Below, piece by piece: positions 1-5,486 of a stretch of DNA of 12,327 bases. The notes under the pieces are model-generated. The model saw only the letters and a program-made list of their open reading frames with translations, ran no database searches and was not told the DNA's origin. Origin of the DNA: JAAAOH01 sp046540795 (GTDB taxonomy: Bacteria > Spirochaetota > Spirochaetia > DSM-27196 > PWMO01); contig JBKHEN010000076.1 of the NCBI GenBank assembly GCA_046540795.1, positions 1 to 12,327 of the forward strand. Reading direction: 5' to 3'. A program made the position numbers and the translations under genes. Numbering within the stretch: the first letter of the stretch is position 1; every line of letters begins with the position of its first letter.

Positions 1-70
1 GGCGGGGCGCTTCCGGCGGGTAGACGGTCCTTAGCCGGCACGAGGCATGCTGTTACTCTTCACGAAGGAC

Positions 71-156
71 TGCCGGCGGGGAGACTCGAACTCCCACGGG
101 GCGCGAACCCCGGCAGATTTTGAGTCTGCTGCGTCTACCAATTTCGCCACGCCGGC
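71..156 (-). tRNA. tRNA-Leu, anticodon CAA
   Basis: A complete class II tRNA reads on the minus strand. The 7-bp acceptor stem GCCGGCG/CGCCGGC pairs perfectly and is followed by discriminator A. The D arm contains the GGTAGA segment. The anticodon stem GCAGA/TCTGC closes the loop CTCAAAA, giving anticodon CAA (plus-strand bases 120-122), which reads the UUG leucine codon. A long variable arm (CGGGG/CCCCG around TTCGCG) is typical of leucine tRNAs, and the T arm GGGAG-TTCGAGT-CTCCC is canonical. The 3' CCA is not encoded; the next bases are GTC, so CCA would be added by nucleotidyltransferase. It begins 13 bp after the stop codon of the dehydrogenase gene on the same strand, so read-through transcription is possible. 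No U-rich terminator is visible after it. Confidence 0.97.
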
Positions 157-169
157 TGTATCGAAGAGT

Positions 170-1213
170 CTACTCAAAGCCCGTGTCTTTGACAATGACC
201 GTTCTCACGGCGGATGCGTACACATCGAGAGCGTCGAGGCGCTCGTTCAGGGCGTCGATGGAAAAGGGGATGCGCTCGGTGACGATCCCGGAGAAGTCGA
301 TGCGCCCGCGCTCTGCGAGCTCGAGAAGCAGCTCGAGCTCTACCCGGGTATGGTCGGAGACGCCGATCAGCTCGGCCTCCGAGCCGCCGAACTCACGGTA
401 GGTGTGGAAGCTTACCTCCCGATCCCCGATACCCGCGGCGGCGGCGCGGCCGGTGGGCGCCAACGCCAGCACGGCGGCTCGGACCGTTTCCGGAATGCCT
501 ACCAGCTCCAGGGCGACGTCCACGCCGCGGCCCTCGGTGTGGCTGCGGATGACCTCCACCGGGTCGGTTTCGGCGGCATTGATCGGGATCGCTCCGTAGC
601 CGGCAGCCGCATCGAGCTTGTCGCGGCTACGGTCGACGGCGAATACGTCGAGTGCGCCCAGGGCGCGGGCAAGCTGTACCGCCGTCATCCCCAGCCCGCC
701 TACGCCGAAGACGGCCACCCGCTCCCCGGCAGCGAAACGGCTCTTTCGCAGCGCGTGAAGTGCCGTGGCGGCGGAGCACATGAGCACGGCACCGTGCTCG
801 GCGGGAATGGCGTCCGGGAGCCTGAGGGCGTTTGCCGCGGGCACCGCTATCTGCTCGGCAAATCCTCCGTCTCGGTGCTTGCCGATCATCTCCCCCCGGG
901 GACAAAACTGCTCGAGACCGCGGCGACAGTAATAGCATCGGCCACAGGAGACGAGATAGTGCAGACTGACTCGTTCCCCGAGGCGATCCGTACTTACGCC
1001 GGCGCCGACGGCTGAGATCACGCCTGAGACCTCGTGCCCGAGGGTCAGCGGTAGCGGCCCTGTCGGCGACTCGCCGGAGCGGTAGTGCGCGTCGGAATGG
1101 CAGATGCCCACGGCGGCTACGTCGACGACGACCGTTCCGGGGGCCGCTTCCGGCGCCGGAACCTCCCGTTCCACCAGCGGTGTCCCGACCTTCTCGAGCT
1201 GAAACGCCCTCAT
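170..1213 (-). CDS. Zinc-dependent medium-chain alcohol dehydrogenase
   Basis: A 347-residue member of the zinc-dependent MDR alcohol dehydrogenase family, oxidising an alcohol to an aldehyde or ketone (or the reverse) with a nicotinamide cofactor. The N-terminal GroES-like half has catalytic-zinc candidates C38 (GICHSD), H60-E61 (GHE) and C146. The structural-zinc loop carries C90, C93, C96 and C104 (CGRCYYC then QFC). The Rossmann half has GVGGLG at 170-175, and D194 at the end of the second strand favours NAD over NADP. Length is normal for the family. I chose ATG at 1213 rather than GTG at 1216 because the GGAG Shine-Dalgarno then sits 7 bases away. The start overlaps the upstream gene's stop as TGATG, so the two are probably translationally coupled. 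The substrate cannot be told from sequence. It is cytosolic, with no signal peptide. Confidence 0.93.
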   Translation of the reverse strand: MRAFQLEKVGTPLVEREVPAPEAAPGTVVVDVAAVGICHSDAHYRSGESPTGPLPLTLGHEVSGVISAVGAGVSTDRLGERVSLHYLVSCGRCYYCRRGLEQFCPRGEMIGKHRDGGFAEQIAVPAANALRLPDAIPAEHGAVLMCSAATALHALRKSRFAAGERVAVFGVGGLGMTAVQLARALGALDVFAVDRSRDKLDAAAGYGAIPINAAETDPVEVIRSHTEGRGVDVALELVGIPETVRAAVLALAPTGRAAAAGIGDREVSFHTYREFGGSEAELIGVSDHTRVELELLLELAERGRIDFSGIVTERIPFSIDALNERLDALDVYASAVRTVIVKDTGFE

Positions 1214-1617
1214 CACAGCACTCCTTTGTCCACCACGAGCTTCATCACGTAGTTCACCGTGTGCATGTCGAGTTCCAGTGCGTTCTCATCCACGATGTCC
1301 TTCACGAACTCCCAGTCCTCCGCGTCGAAGGGATCGGTCTGCTCATTGTACGCTCCGGTGAACAGGTCGATGACCTCACCGAGGAAATGAGCGTCCTCGA
1401 CGGTATAGGAATCTGCTGCCGCGCGGTACTTGCGGCTGAAGAAATCGAAGAGCTCCGCCTGCATGGGTTCGGGAAGAAAACCCAGGGAGGCAACGAAAGC
1501 GGTTTTGATCTCTTCGGCAATCCGTTCTTCCCGCCGGCGTCGCTCGGTTTCTTCCGTCGGCGGGGCTCCCACCCGGATCTTTCGCAGGCGCTTCTCGTAT
1601 GCGTTCGACTGAAACAT
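1213..1617 (-). CDS. Unrecognised 134-residue acidic helical protein
   Basis: I do not recognise a family. Translation starts at ATG 1617, preceded by GGAGG with a 10-base spacer; a longer in-frame reading to 1764 would lack this site and run through the divergent promoter. Residues 5-35 are basic and charged (EKRLRKIR, then ERRRREER). The rest (36-134) is predicted helical and acidic, with segments such as FLPEPMQAELFDFF and DAEDWEFVKDIVD. There is no signal peptide or membrane segment, so it is probably cytosolic. Its TGA overlaps the dehydrogenase ATG, so the two are likely made together. The open frame with a good ribosome site and intact coupling supports a real gene, but its function is unknown. 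A link with dehydrogenase regulation or assembly would be guesswork. Confidence 0.8.
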   Translation of the reverse strand: MFQSNAYEKRLRKIRVGAPPTEETERRRREERIAEEIKTAFVASLGFLPEPMQAELFDFFSRKYRAAADSYTVEDAHFLGEVIDLFTGAYNEQTDPFDAEDWEFVKDIVDENALELDMHTVNYVMKLVVDKGVL

Positions 1618-1633
1618 GATCTTGGTACCTCCG

Positions 1634-1662
1634 AGAATACCGCACCGGCGAGATTTCGTCAC
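1634..1662 (-). promoter_or_regulatory. Candidate promoter for the 134-residue gene and dehydrogenase
   Basis: On the minus strand, GTGACG (1657-1662) and TATTCT (1634-1639) are separated by 17 bp, each matching the sigma-70 hexamers at 4 of 6 positions. Transcription would start just before the GGAGG ribosome site, giving a very short leader. The position between divergent genes fits a promoter, but the match is modest and other placements are possible. Confidence 0.35.
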
Positions 1663-1675
1663 GGGGGAGGCCGTC

Positions 1676-1704
1676 TTGACGGAGCCCTTCACCCGGCCTA
1701 GAAT
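1676..1704 (+). promoter_or_regulatory. Strong sigma-70-type promoter for the 110-residue gene
   Basis: TTGACG (1676-1681) and TAGAAT (1699-1704) are separated by exactly 17 bp, each matching the consensus at 5 of 6 positions. This is the best housekeeping promoter match in the window. The expected transcription start near 1711 leaves a leader of about 40 bases before ATG 1751. The -35 element lies only 14 bp beyond the -35 element of the divergent minus-strand candidate, so polymerases on the two promoters could interfere with each other or share a regulator. Confidence 0.7.
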
Positions 1705-1750
1705 CCATCCCCATGTTGCGCCCCAGCGACAGGTCACCGAGAGAGACGGC

Positions 1751-2083
1751 ATGATGAAATCCACGGGAGAGCTGTCGGTCCTTGCCGACTACTCGTTCGA
1801 TGAGAAAACGATAAATATCCATCCGAATGACGGATACGAGCTCGGTCTCATGACGACGAGGGCGGTGGTACGCATATTTGCCGGCTGCACGATGGGAGAG
1901 TTTCTCGCCGGTGAAGGACGGCACGTGTTCGGTAATCTCAACCTTCGCAACGAGACGAAGGTAGGGACGGTGGAGCTCAGTCTCCGCACCGCGGATCGCA
2001 TGGGACGGCCTAAGCGGGCGCGCCTGTTGCACATCGATGACGACGGCGAGCAGTACGGTAAGCTCTTCATACAGCCGCTGTGA
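1751..2083 (+). CDS. Unrecognised 110-residue protein
   Basis: I do not recognise a family. The gene begins ATG-ATG (1751 or 1754) after the purine run GAGAGA, about 40 bases downstream of a near-consensus promoter. An in-frame ATG at 1616 would put the promoter inside the coding region and is rejected. The product has no signal peptide or membrane helix. It alternates short hydrophobic strands with charged turns (TRAVVRIFAG, KVGTVELSLR, RARLLHIDDDG, YGKLFIQPL), which suggests a small beta-rich cytosolic fold. The basic patch GRPKRAR followed by a strand recalls PilZ-like domains, but the second PilZ motif is not evident, so I do not call it PilZ. The lipoprotein gene follows 92 bp downstream on the same strand and may be co-transcribed. 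Confidence 0.75.
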   Translation: MMKSTGELSVLADYSFDEKTINIHPNDGYELGLMTTRAVVRIFAGCTMGEFLAGEGRHVFGNLNLRNETKVGTVELSLRTADRMGRPKRARLLHIDDDGEQYGKLFIQPL

Positions 2084-2113
2084 AACGGGCGCCGCCGGAA
2101 TCGCTCGGAGTTG

Positions 2114-2129
2114 TTCCCGGAACCGGGAA
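2114..2129. repeat. Short perfect inverted repeat between two genes
   Basis: The arms TTCCCGG and CCGGGAA flank a 2-base centre AA, in the gap between the 110-residue gene and the lipoprotein gene. It could be an operator-like dyad or a small RNA hairpin. No T-run follows, so an intrinsic terminator is not supported. In GC-rich DNA a dyad this short may be chance. Confidence 0.3.
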
Positions 2130-2175
2130 GCGGTGCCCGGCGCGTGATATTGTTCTTGAAGTCTAATAGGAGTTG

Positions 2176-3705
2176 ATGATTCGGCTTCACCGATTCGCCG
2201 CGCTCTTCGTCGTCGTCGCTCTGTTGTCCGCATGCGCGACCGGCCCGGGGGGTGACCCCACGTTCAACTATCGCCTTCTCGATGATCGCGACAGCGGCCT
2301 TGCCTATGCGGTCAGGTTCGCCTCCGAGATCCCCGACCGTGGTGCGCGCGCAGAGCATTTCCTCGAGATAGCCGAGCGTTACGACGATATCGGAACGGGC
2401 TCCCAGGCGAATGCCCTGCGCAGCTTCGCGGAGGAGCTCGTGCGCTTGCCCGATGAGGACGCGGCGGTAAGCCCGGCGGCGGTGGAGCTTGCCCGGCGGC
2501 ACCTGGCCGCCGGAAGGACCGCGCAGGCAGCGGAGCTCCTCGATATTGCCGTGTCCCGGGTCCGCGCGCTCCCCGACCGGGCGGAACGGGCACGTGTGCT
2601 GCGGGAGGTCATCGACTTGTGCTTCGAAGAGGGCGATGAGCTCTTCGACGTGCTTCGCCGGGCCGTCGAAGCAGTGTTGGTAATAGACGATCTCTCGACC
2701 CGGGTAGACATCCTCACCGATGCATCTCTGCGATACCAGGCGGAGGGGGTGCGTCAGCCGGCGAATGTGCTCATCCAGCAGGCGATTCCCGCCGCCGGCA
2801 ACATCACCGAACCCTGGGCCCGGGCGGCAGCGTTTGCGGCGGTTGCGGCGGCGTACCGGGGCATGGGAGAAGAGGACCGGGCCGAACGGATGATGCGGGA
2901 CGCGTTTGCGGCGGCGCGGAACGCGGATGAGACGCCCCCGGGGCCGGCGGCGACGTTTCTGGTGCGGGTAATAGGGTTCGGGCGCCGGTTCGATGCGCTC
3001 GAGGTGGCCGAAGGGGTCGAGGAATCCGCGGCTCGGGCGGTCGTGCTTGCCCGCATTGCCGAGAGTTACGATACCCCGGAGTTGCGCTCATCGGCATTCA
3101 TCCTCTATGCCCGGGCCGTAAGCGCGGCCGGCGCCGTGGAGAGCGGCGCGGAGCGGGCGGAAACCTATCTGCGCGTGGCGGAATCGTATCTGCGTTTTGA
3201 GGAGGTGGAGTTGGCCGTGATTCAGGCCGCCAATGCCGTGAGCAGCCTTGCGCGGGCGGATCCGCAGGAGCGTGAGGAGGAGATCATGCTGCGAATTGCC
3301 GATCTCTTTGTCCGATCCGGCGCGCCCGATGAGATCCAGGCGCTCACGGCTGCGGCTCCGACGGCGGCGGTCCTTGCGCGAGTGTCGGCCCACGTCGCCA
3401 TCGGCGCGGCGGAGTCCTACGAGGAGGAGGCTCGTGACTATCTCGACCGAGCCCTCGGGGCGCGGGAAGACGCCGAGGAAGAGTCGAGTCGCACCTCCCG
3501 CGATATCGTGCAGGCGGCGGCGCGCTTCGGTCGGTTGGACGAGGCGCTCGCCGAGCTCACGGCCATGGACGAGCCCGTGCAGCTGTCGGAGGCCGCAACG
3601 GCGTTCGGTTACTATGCGATGCGCGCGGGTGGCCTTACCGAGGAGCAGCGCGGTCTGCTCGAGGAATTCTACCGCGAGTACCGTACACGCCGACGTGTGG
3701 AATGA
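2176..3705 (+). CDS. Lipoprotein with degenerate TPR-like helical repeats
   Basis: A 509-residue predicted lipoprotein. Residues 1-20 are a lipoprotein signal: basic start, hydrophobic core FAALFVVVALL, and lipobox L-S-A-C with lipidated C20. The mature chain is almost wholly alpha-helical and Ala/Glu/Arg-rich, with a recurring helix of the type R-A-x-x-L-x-x-I-A-E-x-Y (near residues 58-69, 286-298 and 327-338, weaker near 139-148, 215-227, 366-378 and 397-408). Paired helices such as 301-318 and 343-358 give a solenoid of TPR or similar type, probably a protein-binding scaffold on a membrane face. I cannot name the family or partner. I chose ATG 2176 over TTG 2173 because AGGAG abuts the TTG directly; even so the spacer to ATG is only 3 bases. 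The gene ends 3 bp from the convergent UMP kinase gene. Confidence 0.88.
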   Translation: MIRLHRFAALFVVVALLSACATGPGGDPTFNYRLLDDRDSGLAYAVRFASEIPDRGARAEHFLEIAERYDDIGTGSQANALRSFAEELVRLPDEDAAVSPAAVELARRHLAAGRTAQAAELLDIAVSRVRALPDRAERARVLREVIDLCFEEGDELFDVLRRAVEAVLVIDDLSTRVDILTDASLRYQAEGVRQPANVLIQQAIPAAGNITEPWARAAAFAAVAAAYRGMGEEDRAERMMRDAFAAARNADETPPGPAATFLVRVIGFGRRFDALEVAEGVEESAARAVVLARIAESYDTPELRSSAFILYARAVSAAGAVESGAERAETYLRVAESYLRFEEVELAVIQAANAVSSLARADPQEREEEIMLRIADLFVRSGAPDEIQALTAAAPTAAVLARVSAHVAIGAAESYEEEARDYLDRALGAREDAEEESSRTSRDIVQAAARFGRLDEALAELTAMDEPVQLSEAATAFGYYAMRAGGLTEEQRGLLEEFYREYRTRRRVE

Positions 3706-3708
3706 GCG

Positions 3709-4392
3709 CTATTGCGGGCCGATCGTCGTACCGACGAAGGACCTCCCGGAGAGCAGACGGCTGAGATTCTCCAGGTCTCTCCCGCCTGCCGCGATGACCC
3801 GAAGGCCGAGCTCCGCGGCGCGCCGGGTCGCGACCGGGTCGAAGGGCAAATTGCTTCCGGGAACCCAGTCCTTGCCGACGAGACGCCGGAACTCCGCCCA
3901 ACGCACGCTTTCCAGAGGGGTGGCATTCGGGTCCGTCCGCGGATCCGCGGTATAGACTTGCTCGACGTTGGAGAGGTTTACCACGGTATCGGCGCCGAAG
4001 CGTTCGGCGAGCACAACGGCATCGTAGTCGGTCGAAAAGCCGGGTTTCCATCCGGCGGCGATGAGCACCGTCCCCTCGAACGCAACCGCTCCCTCCGGAT
4101 CGGTGACAACGGGATCGGGACATTCCGGTCGAAACACCGCGCGCAGCAGCTGCCCGTTGAGCCGGGTAGCGGCTATACCGATCCAGTCGAGCTCCTCCGC
4201 CGAGGCGGCGGCGACGACGGTACGGTATGCGTGTTGATAGGCGCGCGCGGGAGCACCCCCGCCGGTAACCAGAATGAAGCGTCTTCCCGCCTCTATGAAC
4301 GGGATGAGCGTGGTGCGAAGGCCGCGAACGAAGTCGGTATCGACGTCGCCGGGAGAGATAATCGATCCACCTACGGATATCACGGTTACCAC
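3709..4392 (-). CDS. pyrH: UMP kinase, archaeal/spirochaete type
   Basis: A 227-residue amino acid kinase family protein that phosphorylates UMP to UDP with ATP, feeding pyrimidine nucleotide synthesis in the cytosol. It matches archaeal UMP kinases rather than the usual bacterial hexameric type: the N-terminal loop is SVGGSI (residues 6-11), followed by VTGGGAPAR (42-50), an IGIAATRLNGQLL segment (71-83), GFSTDYDA in the UMP/ATP region (118-125), NLSNVEQVYTADP (139-151) and a C-terminal GTTIGP. TIGRFAM describes such a subgroup shared by archaea and spirochaetes. The start is GTG 4392 with a strong AAGGAGG six bases upstream. It converges with the lipoprotein gene and is transcribed away from the tandem-repeat region. 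Assignment to this subfamily is firm; UMP specificity is inferred from the family. Confidence 0.92.
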   Translation of the reverse strand: MVTVISVGGSIISPGDVDTDFVRGLRTTLIPFIEAGRRFILVTGGGAPARAYQHAYRTVVAAASAEELDWIGIAATRLNGQLLRAVFRPECPDPVVTDPEGAVAFEGTVLIAAGWKPGFSTDYDAVVLAERFGADTVVNLSNVEQVYTADPRTDPNATPLESVRWAEFRRLVGKDWVPGSNLPFDPVATRRAAELGLRVIAAGGRDLENLSRLLSGRSFVGTTIGPQ

Positions 4393-4413
4393 GGGGCGCC
4401 TCCTTGCAGGCTC

Positions 4414-4442
4414 ATCCTACGCAGGCCGGGGGCCTCGGACAA
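4414..4442 (-). promoter_or_regulatory. Candidate promoter for the UMP kinase gene
   Basis: On the minus strand, TTGTCC (4437-4442) and TAGGAT (4414-4419) are separated by 17 bp, each a 4-of-6 sigma-70 match. The start point would fall near 4407, leaving a leader of about 15 bases that holds the AAGGAGG ribosome site. Spacing and position are good; the hexamers are only moderate. Confidence 0.45.
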
Positions 4443-4496
4443 CCCCGGGGGCACCTCGCGGTCGCAACAGGCTTCCGTATACTCCCTTTCCGCGGC

Positions 4497-4573
4497 GCTT
4501 CAATCGCTTGCTTCGGCGGCGGCTTCAGTCGTTTGCTTCGATCGCTTGCTTCAATCACGTGCTTCAATCCCTT
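4497..4573. repeat. Six tandem copies of a 12-13-bp repeat
   Basis: Six head-to-tail units start at 4497, 4510, 4522, 4535, 4548 and 4561, each opening with GCTTC: GCTTCAATCGCTT, GCTTCGGCGGCG, GCTTCAGTCGTTT, GCTTCGATCGCTT, GCTTCAATCACGT and GCTTCAATCCCTT. The second unit is 12 bp and the others 13 bp. A further GCTTC at 4471 lies exactly 26 bp before the first unit and may be an eroded copy. The tract sits in the 223-bp gap between the divergent UMP kinase and UVR-motif genes, ending 42 bp before the latter's start. The period is not a multiple of three and no credible protein reads through it. It may be a regulator-binding array or a minisatellite. The rest of the gap holds only promoter candidates. 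Confidence 0.88.
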
Positions 4574-4591
4574 GGCGGCTATTAGTACATT
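4563..4591 (+). promoter_or_regulatory. Weak candidate promoter for the UVR-motif gene cluster
   Basis: TTCAAT (4563-4568), inside the last repeat unit, and TACATT (4586-4591) are separated by 17 bp. The hexamers match the consensus at 3 and 4 of 6 positions. TATTAG at 4580-4585 is an alternative -10 without a good partner. The placement is attractive because the tandem repeats would then abut or overlap the -35 element, but the match alone is weak. Confidence 0.2.
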
Positions 4592-4615
4592 TGAAACGGA
4601 GTAACGAGAGAGGAC

Positions 4616-5413
4616 ATGGCGCGAGAGGACTTATCGGACGTTTTGAGCGAATGGCCCTATGACCCGGACAATACCGTGCGGATCATTACCGCGGCGGACG
4701 GAAGAAGCGTGATGCAGGTTCGGCTGCCGCTGGGGGTGGAGCAGTACGAGCTCGAAGGGCGGCCGGATGGGGCCCGGCCCCTGGGGCGGGACTCGGTGGT
4801 CGAGGCACTCGAAGAGCGGCTCTCTCACTATGTGGAGGAGCACGGCAGCGACGAGGGCTTCACAATCGACCACGAAGATGCCGTAATGCTTCAGAACGAG
4901 GGGGTGCTGTTCTACTACCGTTACCTGTTGCTGTTCCAGATCAATGACTTCGACCGCACCATCCGCGATACCGAGCACAATCTGCGCTTGTGCCGGTTGC
5001 TCGAGCGATACTGTCCGGATGAGAACGACCGCAACGCCGTCCTGCAGTTCAAGCCGTACATCGTGCGGATGAATGCCATGGCTCGGGCGATGACCGCGCT
5101 CAAGCAACGCATGACGGATCTTGCCCGGGAGATCCTGGAAGAGGCCATTGGAGAGATCGAGGGCCTCGAGAACATCGATTCACCGGCGTTCCGGTTCGAG
5201 AAGGTGCGCTCGGTGAACTACCTCCGTTCCACGTTGAAGCAGCTTACCGAGGGAGATTTCGAGGAAGCGGACACCGCGGAAGAGCAGACGAGGGCCTTCG
5301 GGGAGGACGCCCGCCTCGCGCGGCTACGTCGAGAGCTCGAGCAGGCGGTGGAGGAGGAGAACTACGAGCGGGCCGCGACGCTGCGCGACCGCATTCGCGA
5401 GCTTTCCTCCTAA
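4616..5413 (+). CDS. UVR (UvrB/UvrC-motif) domain protein of unknown role
   Basis: A 265-residue cytosolic protein. The C-terminal 231-264 is a UVR motif, the helical hairpin found in UvrB, UvrC and McsA, with the typical pattern LRRELEQAVEEENYERAATLRDRI. UVR hairpins mediate protein-protein contacts. Residues 1-230 are not UvrB or UvrC: there are no helicase, nuclease or zinc-binding Cys motifs. They look like a small mixed N-terminal part (about 1-55) followed by long helices rich in Glu, Arg and Leu (60-215). A repair role therefore should not be assumed from the motif. ATG 4616 is preceded by GAGAGG with only a 2-base spacer, which is unusually close, but no better start is near. It is the first gene of the plus-strand run and lies just after the tandem repeats. 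Confidence 0.87.
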   Translation: MAREDLSDVLSEWPYDPDNTVRIITAADGRSVMQVRLPLGVEQYELEGRPDGARPLGRDSVVEALEERLSHYVEEHGSDEGFTIDHEDAVMLQNEGVLFYYRYLLLFQINDFDRTIRDTEHNLRLCRLLERYCPDENDRNAVLQFKPYIVRMNAMARAMTALKQRMTDLAREILEEAIGEIEGLENIDSPAFRFEKVRSVNYLRSTLKQLTEGDFEEADTAEEQTRAFGEDARLARLRRELEQAVEEENYERAATLRDRIRELSS

Positions 5414-5426
5414 CGGGGTGACGACC

Positions 5427-5456
5427 TTGACAAATCACTCGTGCTCGGAGGACTAT
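5427..5456 (+). promoter_or_regulatory. Possible internal promoter before lolA-like gene
   Basis: A perfect -35 hexamer TTGACA (5427-5432) is followed after 18 bp by GACTAT (5451-5456), a poor -10 that keeps the -11 A and -7 T. TATAGG at 5454-5459 is closer to a -10 but would need a 21-bp spacer. It lies in the 73-bp gap after the UVR-motif gene and could give the LolA/RodZ pair its own transcription. Confidence 0.3.
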
Positions 5457-5486
5457 AGGCGCACGAATCGCTGGGGTTTAACGCGT

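Noticed and set aside
47..1015. A 322-codon plus-strand frame.
   Set aside because: It runs through the tRNA and antisense to the dehydrogenase, and its product looks like no protein family.
1789..2502. A 237-codon minus-strand frame.
   Set aside because: Antisense to the 110-residue gene and the lipoprotein signal region; no start signal or recognisable domain.
3684..3699. A small hairpin at the end of the lipoprotein gene as a terminator.
   Set aside because: The 5-6-bp stem lies within the coding region and has no T-run; it does not qualify as an intrinsic terminator.
4497..4573. The tandem repeats as a CRISPR array or plasmid-type iterons.
   Set aside because: Units are contiguous with no spacers, are too short for CRISPR repeats, and there are no cas or replication-initiator genes nearby.
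4404..4604. A 66-codon plus-strand frame in the gap containing the tandem repeats.
   Set aside because: No ribosome site, repeats of 12 and 13 bp that shift frame, and a composition explained by the repeats themselves.
3712..4662. A 316-codon plus-strand frame crossing the UMP kinase gene and the repeat tract.
   Set aside because: Antisense to a clear kinase, and it reads through the 13-bp repeats, which do not preserve a frame.
5418..5486. An upstream GTG start for the LolA-like protein.
   Set aside because: It would put 23 polar residues before the signal peptide and lacks a good ribosome site.
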